36,572 nt of DNA, from contig JADEXV010000055.1 in the NCBI GenBank assembly GCA_015206945.1, positions 1-36,572 of the forward strand. The letters run 5' to 3'. The notes under the pieces were generated by a model that saw only the letters and a list, made by a program, of their open reading frames with translations, ran no database searches and was not told where the DNA came from. The position numbers and the translations under genes are program-made. This document shows, piece after piece, positions 1 to 9,049 of this stretch (positions are counted from its first letter, which is position 1; the number at the start of each line of letters is the position of its first letter). The DNA is from Nostocales cyanobacterium LEGE 12452. GTDB lineage: Bacteria > Cyanobacteriota > Cyanobacteriia > Cyanobacteriales > Nostocaceae.

Positions 1-6
1 ATACTA

Positions 7-1221
7 ATGTATGATTTTGCGATTATAGGTGGGGGAATAGTTGGACTCTCGACAGCGTTGGCTTTAGGAAAACGCTATCCCAATGCCCGTATTTTAGTAC
101 TAGAAAAAGAGAGCCAATGGGCATTTCACCAAACTGGCAATAATAGCGGGGTAATTCATTCTGGTATTTATTACAAACCAGGGAGTTTCAAAGCTAAATT
201 TTGTCGTGATGGTTCTCGTTCAATGGTAGAATTCTGCCAAGAGCATGGAATTGACCATGAAGTTTGTGGTAAGGTAATTGTTGCAACTGAAGAACAAGAG
301 CTACCACGCTTAGAAAATCTCTACCAACGCGGCTTAGACAATGGCATAGAAGTCCAGAGAATTAGCCCCGAAGAAGTCAGGGAAATTGAACCTCACGTAA
401 GATGTGTAGGTGGAATTCGGGTATCTTCAACTGGTATTGTGAATTACAAGCAAGTTTGTTTAAAATATGCCCAGCTAATTCAACAGCAGGGTGGAGATTT
501 GCACCTGAATACAAAAGTCCTGAAAATCTCTCCAAGTGGTAAAAATCAGGTACTGCAAACAAACAAAGGTAACTTTGAAACCCGCTTTGTAATTAATTGT
601 ACTGGATTGCATAGCGATCGCACCGCCAAGCTAGGGCAAGTTGAACCCCAAGCAAAAATTGTGCCATTCCGGGGAGAATACTACGAACTCACCCCAGAAA
701 AACGCTATCTAGTCAAAACACTAATCTACCCAGTTCCCAATCCAGATTTCCCCTTCCTGGGTGTCCACTTTACCCGGATGATTGATGGTAGCGTCCATGC
801 AGGGCCAAACGCGGTTCTATCCCTCAAACGCGAAGGTTACAAAAAAACCGACTTTGACTTACGGGATTTTCTGGAAGTCATCACCTATCCTGGTTTCTGG
901 AAGTTAGCAGCTAAACACGCTGATGAAGGCATTCAAGAAATTATTCGTTCTTTTAGCAAAGCAGCCTTCACCAGAAGTTTACAAAAACTAATTCCCGAAG
1001 TGCAAGCAGAAGACTTAGTTCCCACCCATGCAGGAGTTCGCGCTCAAGCCTTAATGAACGATGGCAAGCTTGTAGACGACTTTTTGATTGTTTCCGGTCA
1101 AAACTCCATTCATGTTTGCAATGCTCCTTCTCCAGCGGCTACGTCTTCTCTAGAAATCGGCAAAGCACTTGTGGCAGAAATTCCCCAACTTTCGCATCTA
1201 GAGAGTGTAGTCACTGCATAG
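7..1221 (+). CDS. lhgO: L-2-hydroxyglutarate oxidase family FAD-dependent oxidoreductase (LhgO/YgaF-like)
   Basis: The 404-aa product is a full-length DAO-superfamily flavoprotein. The dinucleotide-binding loop GGGIVG is at residues 8-13, the first beta-strand pair ends at an acidic residue (E33), and the family-typical segment around HQTGNNSGVIHSG is at 41-53. Known LhgO enzymes oxidise L-2-hydroxyglutarate to 2-oxoglutarate and pass electrons to the quinone pool. Here the gene leads a polysaccharide cluster, 432 bp before an epimerase, so an alpha-hydroxy acid or sugar-acid substrate is equally possible. The ATG lies six bases from the window edge, so its ribosome site and promoter cannot be judged. 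The family call is firm; the substrate is an inference. Confidence 0.85.
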   Translation: MYDFAIIGGGIVGLSTALALGKRYPNARILVLEKESQWAFHQTGNNSGVIHSGIYYKPGSFKAKFCRDGSRSMVEFCQEHGIDHEVCGKVIVATEEQELPRLENLYQRGLDNGIEVQRISPEEVREIEPHVRCVGGIRVSSTGIVNYKQVCLKYAQLIQQQGGDLHLNTKVLKISPSGKNQVLQTNKGNFETRFVINCTGLHSDRTAKLGQVEPQAKIVPFRGEYYELTPEKRYLVKTLIYPVPNPDFPFLGVHFTRMIDGSVHAGPNAVLSLKREGYKKTDFDLRDFLEVITYPGFWKLAAKHADEGIQEIIRSFSKAAFTRSLQKLIPEVQAEDLVPTHAGVRAQALMNDGKLVDDFLIVSGQNSIHVCNAPSPAATSSLEIGKALVAEIPQLSHLESVVTA

Positions 1222-1346
1222 ATATCATAGTTATTATTTCCGGGACTGCTGACGTAAGGGATGAATCTTGTATAGTGGGCATCTTTCTTTGCCTGCCTCG
1301 AAATACAAGGGACGAGTAAGATACCCATCCCACAACAAACAAAAAA

Positions 1347-1578
1347 GTGTCGTGCATCAATTAAGAACCGCTATAGAGTGCTGCTACCCAATGGGTTAAT
1401 CGGCAAACTATGTAATGACTTTATATATAGCGTTTCTAGGTTGAGTCCAATGACCTCTAACCTAAAGAAAAGGGGCAAGATTCAAAGCCTCTCTCCTTTT
1501 AGGAGAGAGGTTTGGAGAGAGGTCAAGTTATTGCATACACACTAAAAATATAGCGGTTCCCTTCTAGATGCAACACAC
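1347..1578. repeat. MITE-like element with about 30-bp terminal inverted repeats
   Basis: This occupies the middle of the 432-bp gap between the oxidase and the epimerase. The left arm (1347-1375) and right arm (1549-1578) are imperfect inverted copies sharing an exact 11-bp core, GAACCGCTATA / TATAGCGGTTC. Inside is a second hairpin-like block of CTCTCTCC and GGAGAGAGG runs (about 1484-1522). No reading frame is credible inside it. Non-autonomous elements and hairpin repeats of this style are common in Nostoc genomes. The rest of the gap (1222-1346 and 1579-1640) shows nothing recognisable apart from a ribosome site, AAGGAA, before the epimerase. Confidence 0.7.
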
Positions 1579-1653
1579 TTTAGGGCGTACATCTATGCGT
1601 CCAGCTAAACGAAGAATTTAACTCATCAACACAATACAAAGGAATTAACCACA

Positions 1654-2682
1654 ATGAAAATATTAGTAACTGGAACAGAAGGCTATCTAGGTTCATTATT
1701 ACCGCCTCTGCTAATCGAACGAGGACATGAAGTTATTGGTCTAGATACCGGCTTCTATAAAGTTGGTTGGCTTTACAACCCTAGTGGAGTCACACCCAAA
1801 ACCCTCAACAAAGATATCCGCAACATCACCCCTGATGATTTGGAAGGTATTGAAGCCATAGTTCACATGGCAGAACTCTCCAACGACCCAGCCGGACAAT
1901 TAGCACCTAATATTACTTACGAAATTAATCATGTAGGTTCAGTTCGTCTAGCTAGTCTGGCTAAGGCTATGGGTGTGCGTCGCTTCGTATATATGTCTTC
2001 GTGCAGTGTCTACGGTGTTGCAACCGCAGGTGATGTCACAGAAGAATCCTCAGTTAATCCCCAAACAGCCTACGCAGAATGCAAAACTCTCGTAGAAAGA
2101 GATGTCAGACCACTAGCTGACGATGACTTCTCTCCCACCTTTATGCGGAATGCAACAGCCTTTGGTGCTTCTCCCAGAATGCGCTTCGATATTGTTTTAA
2201 ACAACTTAGCTGGCTTGGCATGGACTAGCAAAGAAATCAAAATGATTAGTGATGGCACACCTTGGCGGCCATTAGTCCATGCATTGGATATTTGCAAAGC
2301 AATAGTCTGCACCTTAGAAGCACCACGAGACATTGTACATAACCAAATCTTCAACGTGGGAGATACAGCAAATAACTATCGCGTTAAAGAAATCGCGGAA
2401 ATTATTGCTGATGTTTTCCCAGATTGTAAATTGTCCTTTGGTGACAACGGCGCAGATAACCGCAGCTATCGCGTATCCTTCGAGAAAATCAACACAATCC
2501 TACCCGGATTTAAATGTGATTGGAATGCCCGACTTGGTGCCCAGCAGCTATTTGATTTATTCAGTCAAATACACATGGCTGAAGATACTTTCTTGTTTAG
2601 AGGATTTACTCGTTTAAAACAGCTAGAGTATCTAATCCGCACAGAACAAATTGACAAAGATTTCTTCTGGAATAAAAAATAG
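1654..2682 (+). CDS. NAD-dependent epimerase/dehydratase (extended SDR)
   Basis: The 342-aa protein starts with the extended-SDR Rossmann motif TGTEGYLG (glycines 7, 10 and 13). It carries the catalytic YAECK (Y140, K144) with an upstream Ser pair in MSSCSVYG (114-121). This family makes nucleotide-sugar precursors by 4-epimerisation, 4,6-dehydration or 4-reduction. The exact reaction cannot be read from the motifs. AAGGAAT lies about 7 bases before the ATG and supports the start. A comparable epimerase is recalled in the upstream half of the Anabaena HEP island, and position here, ahead of the glycosyltransferases and rfbC, fits sugar-nucleotide supply for the polymer. Confidence 0.85.
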   Translation: MKILVTGTEGYLGSLLPPLLIERGHEVIGLDTGFYKVGWLYNPSGVTPKTLNKDIRNITPDDLEGIEAIVHMAELSNDPAGQLAPNITYEINHVGSVRLASLAKAMGVRRFVYMSSCSVYGVATAGDVTEESSVNPQTAYAECKTLVERDVRPLADDDFSPTFMRNATAFGASPRMRFDIVLNNLAGLAWTSKEIKMISDGTPWRPLVHALDICKAIVCTLEAPRDIVHNQIFNVGDTANNYRVKEIAEIIADVFPDCKLSFGDNGADNRSYRVSFEKINTILPGFKCDWNARLGAQQLFDLFSQIHMAEDTFLFRGFTRLKQLEYLIRTEQIDKDFFWNKK

Positions 2683-2903
2683 CTAAAGTTGCCTAGCCGC
2701 AACGGATAAAGAATCTAAGCTTCCGAATCAAATAGCGTTGATTCGGGCTTATTCCATCCAGCAAATTATTTGCAATCAGCGAGTTAAATTTTATGGCTTT
2801 CCTCTCAGCATTAGTAAACGAGTTAGCCATTTGAAAGTTAAAAAGATTGCCGCTGTACTACATCGCTACATTTTGAGAAAAAGCCAAATAAACAAAGCAG
2901 AAG

Positions 2904-3857
2904 ATGAATAAATTGCTGACTATCGCAATTCCTACATTCAATCGTGCCAAGATTTTAGATAAACAACTTACTTGGTTAGCCAAATCTATTAAAGGGTTTG
3001 AGTCTGACTGTGAAATCTTTATTTCTGATAATTGTTCTACAGATAATACCCAAGACATTATTAAAAAGTGGCAGATAATTCTTAGTAATGTAACATTTAT
3101 ATCAAATAGCAATAGTGAAAATATCGGGGTCATGAGTAATATTGCCTGTTGCTTAAAAGCTCCAACTACTAAATATGTTTGGACAATTGGTGATGACGAT
3201 CCAATTCAAGAGAGAACCCTAGATTATGTGTTAACAACACTAAAAAAACATTCAGATTTAGCACTAATACTTTTAAACTTCTCTGGTCGTCAAAAACAAA
3301 CAGGTAAACTTGTTGTTGGACGCTGGTTGAATAGTGATAACGACGAATTAAGAGTTGATGGTAAAACTGTATTTCAACGTTATCTGAATGAAAACTTTGG
3401 TGGTGTACTTTTTATATCAGCAGCAATTTATCGCACAAATTTAGTACAACGTGCTTTACAAAAATGGCCGTCTGCTACTAATAATTGGGCATCTCAAGCA
3501 TATTGGACTGCATTTTGTGCTGCTCATGGAAGTGTCATCGTCACTAAAGACACTTATTTAGAATGTACTATGGGCGCTAGTCTTTTGGATCGAGATCCAA
3601 CATGGAACTTGAGAATGCGATATGCATACATTCCTGAAGTTTATATAAAACTACTAAAGGTAGGATATCCTCATAAATTTTGTCAGGAAATGATTTGGCA
3701 GAATTTCCATCAAAAAACTGACTTGAAAATCCTATTAGGTGCTTTAAAACGTTGGCCTTTATTAACAATCAAGATATTTATTCCTTACCTACGTTTGTTA
3801 AGTATATCAGCTTGGGCAATTCTTTTTCCACCCAAACAGCTAGAGACTAACCTGTAA
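2904..3857 (+). CDS. Glycosyltransferase family 2 (tandem copy 1)
   Basis: The 317-aa protein opens with the GT-A signature TIAIPTFNR. The nucleotide-binding SDNCSTDNT is at 41-49 and the metal-binding acidic triad GDDDP is at 96-100. It aligns without gaps over its first 100 residues with the gene 38 bp downstream, so the two are tandem paralogues that have drifted apart, mainly in the acceptor-binding C-terminal half. A cytoplasmic, membrane-associated inverting transferase adding one sugar to a lipid-linked repeat unit is the usual role. Donor and acceptor are unknown. The C-terminus has a short hydrophobic helix near FIPYLRLLSISAWAIL. The gene is noticeably AT-rich and has no HIP1 site, unlike the later cluster genes. 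Confidence 0.88.
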   Translation: MNKLLTIAIPTFNRAKILDKQLTWLAKSIKGFESDCEIFISDNCSTDNTQDIIKKWQIILSNVTFISNSNSENIGVMSNIACCLKAPTTKYVWTIGDDDPIQERTLDYVLTTLKKHSDLALILLNFSGRQKQTGKLVVGRWLNSDNDELRVDGKTVFQRYLNENFGGVLFISAAIYRTNLVQRALQKWPSATNNWASQAYWTAFCAAHGSVIVTKDTYLECTMGASLLDRDPTWNLRMRYAYIPEVYIKLLKVGYPHKFCQEMIWQNFHQKTDLKILLGALKRWPLLTIKIFIPYLRLLSISAWAILFPPKQLETNL

Positions 3858-3895
3858 CCATTCATATATCAATTTATTAACTACTATTTTTTACC

Positions 3896-4903
3896 ATGCA
3901 GAAATTACTGACCATTGCTATACCGACTTATAATCGTGCTGAATTGCTGGATAAACAGTTAGCATGGCTAGCTCAAGCTATCAAAGGTTTTGAAGATGAT
4001 TGTGAAATTTTAGTTTCTGATAATTGTTCAACAGACAATACTCAGGATGTAATTAAAAAATGGCAAATAATACTTAGCAGTATCCCATTTAAATCAAATA
4101 AAAATACTCAAAATTTAGGCGTTGTCAAAAATATTATGTATTGCCTAAATTCTACTACAACAAAATATGTTTGGACGATTGGTGATGATGATCCAATTCA
4201 AGATAGAGCCATTGCTTATGTGATTAACAAACTTAAGCAATATGAAGATTTATCATTATTGTTTCTCAACTTTTCCGGTCGGAACCAAATTACTGGTGAA
4301 CCAGTTCATCCACCAACAATTGTTGGTAATCGCTGGTTTGATATAGATAGTGAAGATGGTGATGGTGATGGTAAAGCTATATTTGAGCATTGTTTCTCAA
4401 AAAGTGTCGGTGCAGTCATTTTTCTGACTGCGACAATCTACCGCACTGATTTAGTGAAACGCGCTCTACAAAATTGGCAAGATGCTGAGAATAACTGGAT
4501 ATCTTTAGCATATTTAGCCGGGTATTGTGCTTCTAATGGTCGTGTAATTGTCACGAAAGAGACTTATTTGGAATGTGTTGTAGGTGTGAGTTATTGGCAG
4601 AAAGAACCAAAATCTGCACTGTTAATGCAATACAAACACATACCCGAAGTAATTTTGAAATTGGAGCAGAGTGGATATTCTAAGCAGTTTTGTCGGCGGA
4701 TGCTTTTGCAAAACGGTAAAGAAGTCAACTTGAAAGTTTTCTTAGGTGCTTTAAGAAGATGGCCTATGTCTGCTATTCAGACAGTAGTTCCATTTTTGGC
4801 TTTAGTCGGTTTATGTGCTTTTGACGTGATGATTTCTAAAGAATTTAGTTTAGCAGAATCAAGTGAAATACCTGCTCAAGAAATACGCAGCTATGAGCCA
4901 TAA
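3896..4903 (+). CDS. Glycosyltransferase family 2 (tandem copy 2)
   Basis: This 335-aa paralogue of the preceding gene has the same GT-A landmarks at identical positions: TIAIPTYNR, SDNCSTDNT at 41-49 and IGDDDPIQ at 95-102. It differs by a small acidic insertion near residues 145-157, where Asp and Gly alternate, and by a longer polar C-terminus. The 38-bp spacing to copy 1 and 50-bp spacing to the dioxygenase downstream suggest one transcript. Both copies keep their acidic metal-binding residues, so both look active. They may add different sugars, or the same sugar to different acceptors. No strong ribosome site precedes the ATG. Confidence 0.88.
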   Translation: MQKLLTIAIPTYNRAELLDKQLAWLAQAIKGFEDDCEILVSDNCSTDNTQDVIKKWQIILSSIPFKSNKNTQNLGVVKNIMYCLNSTTTKYVWTIGDDDPIQDRAIAYVINKLKQYEDLSLLFLNFSGRNQITGEPVHPPTIVGNRWFDIDSEDGDGDGKAIFEHCFSKSVGAVIFLTATIYRTDLVKRALQNWQDAENNWISLAYLAGYCASNGRVIVTKETYLECVVGVSYWQKEPKSALLMQYKHIPEVILKLEQSGYSKQFCRRMLLQNGKEVNLKVFLGALRRWPMSAIQTVVPFLALVGLCAFDVMISKEFSLAESSEIPAQEIRSYEP

Positions 4904-4953
4904 GCTACTAAATTCCTGATAAATCGACATTGAATTTATAAAGAGTTTACCAG

Positions 4954-5796
4954 ATGTTTAATCTAATTAAACGCAAATTATCTACATTATCTTCTGACCT
5001 TGAATATTATGTAGCTCGTTGGAAGCATAGCAGAAATCTGCCAGCATTGGAAGGGCGCGATCGCAACATTCTCAAAGCTCTCAAAAAAGACGGTGTTTAT
5101 GTCACAACACTGGCAGATTTAGGCTTCAACTCTAGCTCCGAACTGCTCAAAGCTGCTTACCAGCAATTGTCTCAGATGGAAAATCCTAACAACAGCCATC
5201 TAGATGAAAAGTTGCCACAAATTTCCACAGTTACAGGTTTACCAGAATTTTATGCCTGGGCAATGGAGAAAAGACTTCTCAATCTCATCGAAAATTATAT
5301 TGGTCTTCCTATTGCTTTTCACGGTGTACATTTACGTAAAGATTTCCCTAGCAAACATCAGTTTGGCACACTACTATGGCATGGCGATTCCGAAGACCGT
5401 CGCATTATCAAAATCTTTATTTACTTGAATGATGTCGAAGAAAAAACTGGGCCTTTTGAATACATTCCCCGCTCTTTAACTTCCTTATTTAGTTGGAATT
5501 ATATTCGGCTATTCTACAAACTTTGGAAGTCAGGCTATACGGGCATCAATGATGAGGAAGTGAAAACAGTCATCCCTAAATCAGCTTGGAAATCCTGCCC
5601 AGGCCCAGCAGGTACTGTCTTGATTGTAGATGCGAAAAATACTTTGCATCACGGCACAATCCGCACAGAAGAACGCTTAACACTATTCTTTTGTTACACC
5701 GCCAACCCTCCAGAAAAGCCAGAACTCTGCACCCAATACTGGGATGATACTTATCCCAGAGCAGAGTTAAGGCAGCAAGTCGAAAATAGCCGATAG
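4954..5796 (+). CDS. PhyH-type 2-oxoglutarate/Fe(II) dioxygenase (tandem copy 1)
   Basis: The 280-aa protein fits the phytanoyl-CoA dioxygenase superfamily. The iron-binding facial triad can be read as H143 and D145 in LWHGDSEDRR plus the distal His in LHHGTIRTEER (H232/H233). R241 is a plausible 2-oxoglutarate carboxylate ligand. Such enzymes hydroxylate or otherwise oxidise C-H bonds while turning 2-oxoglutarate into succinate. In polysaccharide clusters they may hydroxylate a sugar or lipid intermediate, but the substrate here is not known. It is soluble, with no signal peptide. It is followed 21 bp later by a close paralogue with the triad in exactly the same positions. Confidence 0.8.
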   Translation: MFNLIKRKLSTLSSDLEYYVARWKHSRNLPALEGRDRNILKALKKDGVYVTTLADLGFNSSSELLKAAYQQLSQMENPNNSHLDEKLPQISTVTGLPEFYAWAMEKRLLNLIENYIGLPIAFHGVHLRKDFPSKHQFGTLLWHGDSEDRRIIKIFIYLNDVEEKTGPFEYIPRSLTSLFSWNYIRLFYKLWKSGYTGINDEEVKTVIPKSAWKSCPGPAGTVLIVDAKNTLHHGTIRTEERLTLFFCYTANPPEKPELCTQYWDDTYPRAELRQQVENSR

Positions 5797-5817
5797 TGTA
5801 CTAAAGGTAGTCATGCA

Positions 5818-6663
5818 ATGCCGATCGAGATTAAACGCAAAATATCTTCATTGGGATCTGAGTTCGTTTACAGATTAGCACTTTTGAAACATGCTGCTAA
5901 TTTGCCTGTGCTAGAAGCAGGCGATCGCAAAATTCTTGATAATCTTAAATGTGATGGTATTCATATTACCACACTTGCTGAATTGGGATTCGATTCAACA
6001 CCAGAATTGCTCAAGGCAGCTTATGGTTATTCGTCCCAAATGGAATCTGGCAATCATGACGATTTAAAAGAAAAAATTCCCCAAGTTTACACAGTTACAT
6101 ATTTACCTGAATTTGCTACTTGGGGAAGCGAAAAAAGGCTCCTAAACATCATTGAAAACTACATTAGTCTGCCAATCATTTTTCATGGTGTACATCTCCG
6201 CAAAGATTTCCCTAATAAAAGTCAGTTTGGTACACAACTATGGCATAAAGATGCAGAAGACCGCCGCATGATCAAAATCATTATTTACTTAAATGATGTT
6301 GAACAAAAGCACGGGCCATTTGAATATATTCCAGGCTCTTTAACCTCTTTATTTAGATTAAACTATTACCGCACTTACTACAAGCTTTGGCAATCTGGTC
6401 ATTTAGGTATCACAGATGAAGAACTAAATGAAATCATCCCGAAAGAGGCTTGGAAATCTTGTACAGGATTGGCAGGAACAGTCATTATTGTCGATCCAAA
6501 AAAAGCCATACATCACGGTACATCACGCACAGAAGATAGATTAACTTTATTCTCGTGCTATACATCTACTTCTCCCGATCGTCCAGAAGTTTGTACTCAA
6601 TATCGAGACAATACTTTTCCCCAACCAAAGTTAACTGAACCAGTCAGTAATAGCGCTATATAG
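5818..6663 (+). CDS. PhyH-type 2-oxoglutarate/Fe(II) dioxygenase (tandem copy 2)
   Basis: This 281-aa tandem paralogue of the preceding gene has its catalytic residues at matching coordinates: LWHKDAEDRR (H143, D145), IHHGTSRTEDR (H232/H233, R241). The block around FHGVHLRKDFP is nearly identical in both copies. Both copies keep the full triad, so neither looks decayed. An ATG at 5812 in the same frame would add two residues; 5818 is kept because AAAGG lies at a good distance. A 132-bp gap without a recognisable element separates it from rfbC. The function is inferred only at family level. Confidence 0.8.
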   Translation: MPIEIKRKISSLGSEFVYRLALLKHAANLPVLEAGDRKILDNLKCDGIHITTLAELGFDSTPELLKAAYGYSSQMESGNHDDLKEKIPQVYTVTYLPEFATWGSEKRLLNIIENYISLPIIFHGVHLRKDFPNKSQFGTQLWHKDAEDRRMIKIIIYLNDVEQKHGPFEYIPGSLTSLFRLNYYRTYYKLWQSGHLGITDEELNEIIPKEAWKSCTGLAGTVIIVDPKKAIHHGTSRTEDRLTLFSCYTSTSPDRPEVCTQYRDNTFPQPKLTEPVSNSAI

Positions 6664-6795
6664 TTCAGTTAAAGCAAGCTGCTTGTTAATTTAAAAAACC
6701 GCTCAAGACTATTGTTGATGGGGTTTATAACAAGTTAAGTTTTCAAATTTGCCAAGTTTTGTTGTCGTCAATATTCCTATCGAGGTTATTCATTC

Positions 6796-7341
6796 ATGCT
6801 CTTCACTCCAACTGCACTCAAAGACGCATTCATCATTGATTTAGAAGAAAAGCCAGACCACCGTGGTTTTTTCGCTCGGTCTTTCTGCGCTCAAGAATTT
6901 GAAGCACACGGATTAAAGCCAACAGTTGCCCAATGTAATCTGTCTTTTAATTACAAAAAAGGCACTATCCGGGGAATGCACTATCAAGTTCTGCCAGCAG
7001 CAGAAACAAAATTAATTCGCTGTACTAAAGGCGCAATCTACGACGTAATTATTGATATGCGTCCTGAATCTCCTAGCTTTTTATCACATATTGGTGTAGA
7101 GCTAACCCCAGAAAATCGCCGCGCTTTGTATGTTCCAGAAATGTTTGCTCATGGTTATCAAGCGCTCACCGATGAGACTGAAGTTGTATATCAAGTGGGT
7201 GAATTTTACACCCCAGGATATGAAAGAGGTTTACGCTATGACGACCCATTCTTTAACATTGATTGGCCTCTAGATGTGACTGAAATCTCCGAGAAAGATT
7301 TAAATTGGTCCTTGTTGAGAATGATGACTGTTGGCGTATAG
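6796..7341 (+). CDS. rfbC: dTDP-4-dehydrorhamnose 3,5-epimerase family (RfbC/RmlC)
   Basis: The 181-aa cupin has the standard RmlC length. It carries GTIRGMHYQ with catalytic H62, the substrate-binding K72 in ETKLIRCTKGA, FAHGYQAL at 118-124 and Y132 in EVVYQVGEFYTP. RmlC converts dTDP-4-keto-6-deoxyglucose to dTDP-4-keto-rhamnose. The partner genes rmlA, rmlB and rmlD are absent from the window, so they would have to act from elsewhere. From this gene onward the order matches the Anabaena HEP island as recalled (rfbC at about alr2830). A GAGG motif lies about 10 bases before the ATG. Confidence 0.93.
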   Translation: MLFTPTALKDAFIIDLEEKPDHRGFFARSFCAQEFEAHGLKPTVAQCNLSFNYKKGTIRGMHYQVLPAAETKLIRCTKGAIYDVIIDMRPESPSFLSHIGVELTPENRRALYVPEMFAHGYQALTDETEVVYQVGEFYTPGYERGLRYDDPFFNIDWPLDVTEISEKDLNWSLLRMMTVGV

Positions 7342-7696
7342 ACTATTTCTCTGTGCCAGGTGTTTTCCACACAACACACTGGCTCCTCTGTATGAGGTAA
7401 GGTACTTCCAAAAAATATCCCATCGCTATAGAGGCAGGGGGAGGGAATATGCAAGAGCAACTCATACCAAAGAAAAGTTTACCCAAACCTACAAAAATGC
7501 TATGGAGCAAATTATCAAAAATCATAGCTGGAAAAACAGGCTGCTGTTATAGCATCTAGCAAGCAACCAGTTAGTAGCTATCATTAATGATAATTCCCAT
7601 GAAAATGTACTTAATGTTTAGCTATAAAAAATTATTAAGTGCAAAATTATCGAGAATTTGTAACACAACAAACAGTTCCAAAAAGGAGTTTAGTTC
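7342..7696. other. 355-bp intergenic spacer with no recognised element
   Basis: This spacer separates rfbC from the SAF-domain oxidoreductase. No credible gene was found: the longest frames lack family-like composition and a ribosome site. No strong inverted repeat or GTA-N8-TAC (NtcA) site was seen. Its last bases carry AAAAAGGAG, the ribosome site of the next gene. A promoter for the downstream HEP-like genes could sit here, but the sequence shows none clearly. Confidence 0.5.
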
Positions 7697-9010
7697 ATGA
7701 TTATTATCGATCGCGCCTTACAAGCCCGTGCAGCAGCAGGAAATCCTATCAAGGTGGGAATGATCGGTGCTGGTTTTATGGGTCGAGGAATTGCCAACCA
7801 AATTGTCAATTCAGTGCCAGGAATGGAGTTAGTTGCTATCTCTAATCGCAAGATTGATGCAGCTAAACAAGCTTATTCGGAAGCAGGAATTGAAGATATT
7901 CAAGTTGTTGCAACTGTCAGCGAATTAGAAGATGTGATCGCTAACGGTAAGTATGCAGTCACAGAAGACGCTAAGTTACTGTGTCGGGCTGAAGGCATCG
8001 ATGCATTAATCGAAGTCACAGGTGCAGTGGAATTTGGCGCTCAGATCGTTATGGAAGCGATCGCCCATTGCAAACATGTGATTATGATGAATGCCGAACT
8101 CGATGGCACCATTGGCCCCATCCTGAAAGTGTATGCCGACAAAGCAGGTGTGATTCTCAGCGCTTGTGATGGCGATCAGCCAGGGGTACAAATGAACCTT
8201 TATCGCTTTGTAAAAAGCATTGGTTTAACTCCCTTATTGTGCGGTAACATTAAAGGACTCCAAGACCCCTATCGCAATCCCACCACCCAGGAAGGATTTG
8301 CTAAACGTTGGGGTCAAAAGCCCCACATGGTGGCTAGCTTCGCTGACGGAAGCAAAATTTCCTTCGAGCAAGCGATCGTTGCCAATGCCACAGGCATGAA
8401 AGTCGCCAAACGGGGAATGTTGGGATATGACTTCAGCGGTCATGTCGATGAAATGACCCAGTTATATGATGTTGAACAACTCAAAGAACTGGGTGGTATT
8501 GTCGATTATGTAGTTGGAGCAAAACCAGGCCCAGGCGTATATGTATTTGCCACTCACGACGACCCCAAGCAACGCCACTATCTCAACTTATATAAATTAG
8601 GCGAAGGCCCACTTTACAGCTTCTATACTCCTTATCACCTCTGTCATTTTGAAGTTCCCTTGTCCGTAGCGCGTGCTGTTTTATTTGGTGATGCCGTTAT
8701 GTCTCCACTAGCAGGCCCGTTAGTAGATGTTGTCACCACCGCCAAAATTGACCTGAAAGCAGGAGAAACCTTAGATGGCATTGGCTACTACATGACCTAC
8801 GGACAATGTGAAAATTCCGATATCGTCCAACAGCAAAATCTTCTACCAATGGGTTTAGCTGAAGGGTGCCGCCTCAAACGAGATATTTCTAAAGATCGAG
8901 TCCTCACTTATGAGGATGTAGAATTACCTGAAGGCAGACTCTGCGACCAACTACGAGCTGAGCAAAATGCCTATTTCGCTCCAGAAAAAATCTTAGTAGC
9001 AGTTGGATAA
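7697..9010 (+). CDS. NAD(P)-binding oxidoreductase with C-terminal SAF domain (homoserine-dehydrogenase-like fold)
   Basis: The 437-aa protein has a Rossmann N-terminus with GAGFMGRG (24-31), a homoserine-dehydrogenase-like central part containing VTGAVEFG and ACDGDQPGVQ, and a C-terminal SAF-like domain (about 345-425) related to antifreeze/NeuB-type tails. Family members of this shape occur in polysaccharide clusters and in sugar-acid catabolism. It is not the biosynthetic homoserine dehydrogenase, which has an ACT tail instead. It probably reduces or oxidises a sugar-derived keto intermediate. AAGGAG 9 bases upstream gives a strong start. The gene order with rfbC before and GT4 after agrees with Anabaena alr2831 as recalled. 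Confidence 0.75.
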   Translation: MIIIDRALQARAAAGNPIKVGMIGAGFMGRGIANQIVNSVPGMELVAISNRKIDAAKQAYSEAGIEDIQVVATVSELEDVIANGKYAVTEDAKLLCRAEGIDALIEVTGAVEFGAQIVMEAIAHCKHVIMMNAELDGTIGPILKVYADKAGVILSACDGDQPGVQMNLYRFVKSIGLTPLLCGNIKGLQDPYRNPTTQEGFAKRWGQKPHMVASFADGSKISFEQAIVANATGMKVAKRGMLGYDFSGHVDEMTQLYDVEQLKELGGIVDYVVGAKPGPGVYVFATHDDPKQRHYLNLYKLGEGPLYSFYTPYHLCHFEVPLSVARAVLFGDAVMSPLAGPLVDVVTTAKIDLKAGETLDGIGYYMTYGQCENSDIVQQQNLLPMGLAEGCRLKRDISKDRVLTYEDVELPEGRLCDQLRAEQNAYFAPEKILVAVG

Positions 9011-9049
9011 TATCGGTTCTCAAAACATTTGCCACAAATGAATTGGCTG

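Noticed and set aside
7331..7552. 73-codon open frame after rfbC
   Set aside because: It overlaps the rfbC end, has no ribosome site and no protein-like pattern.
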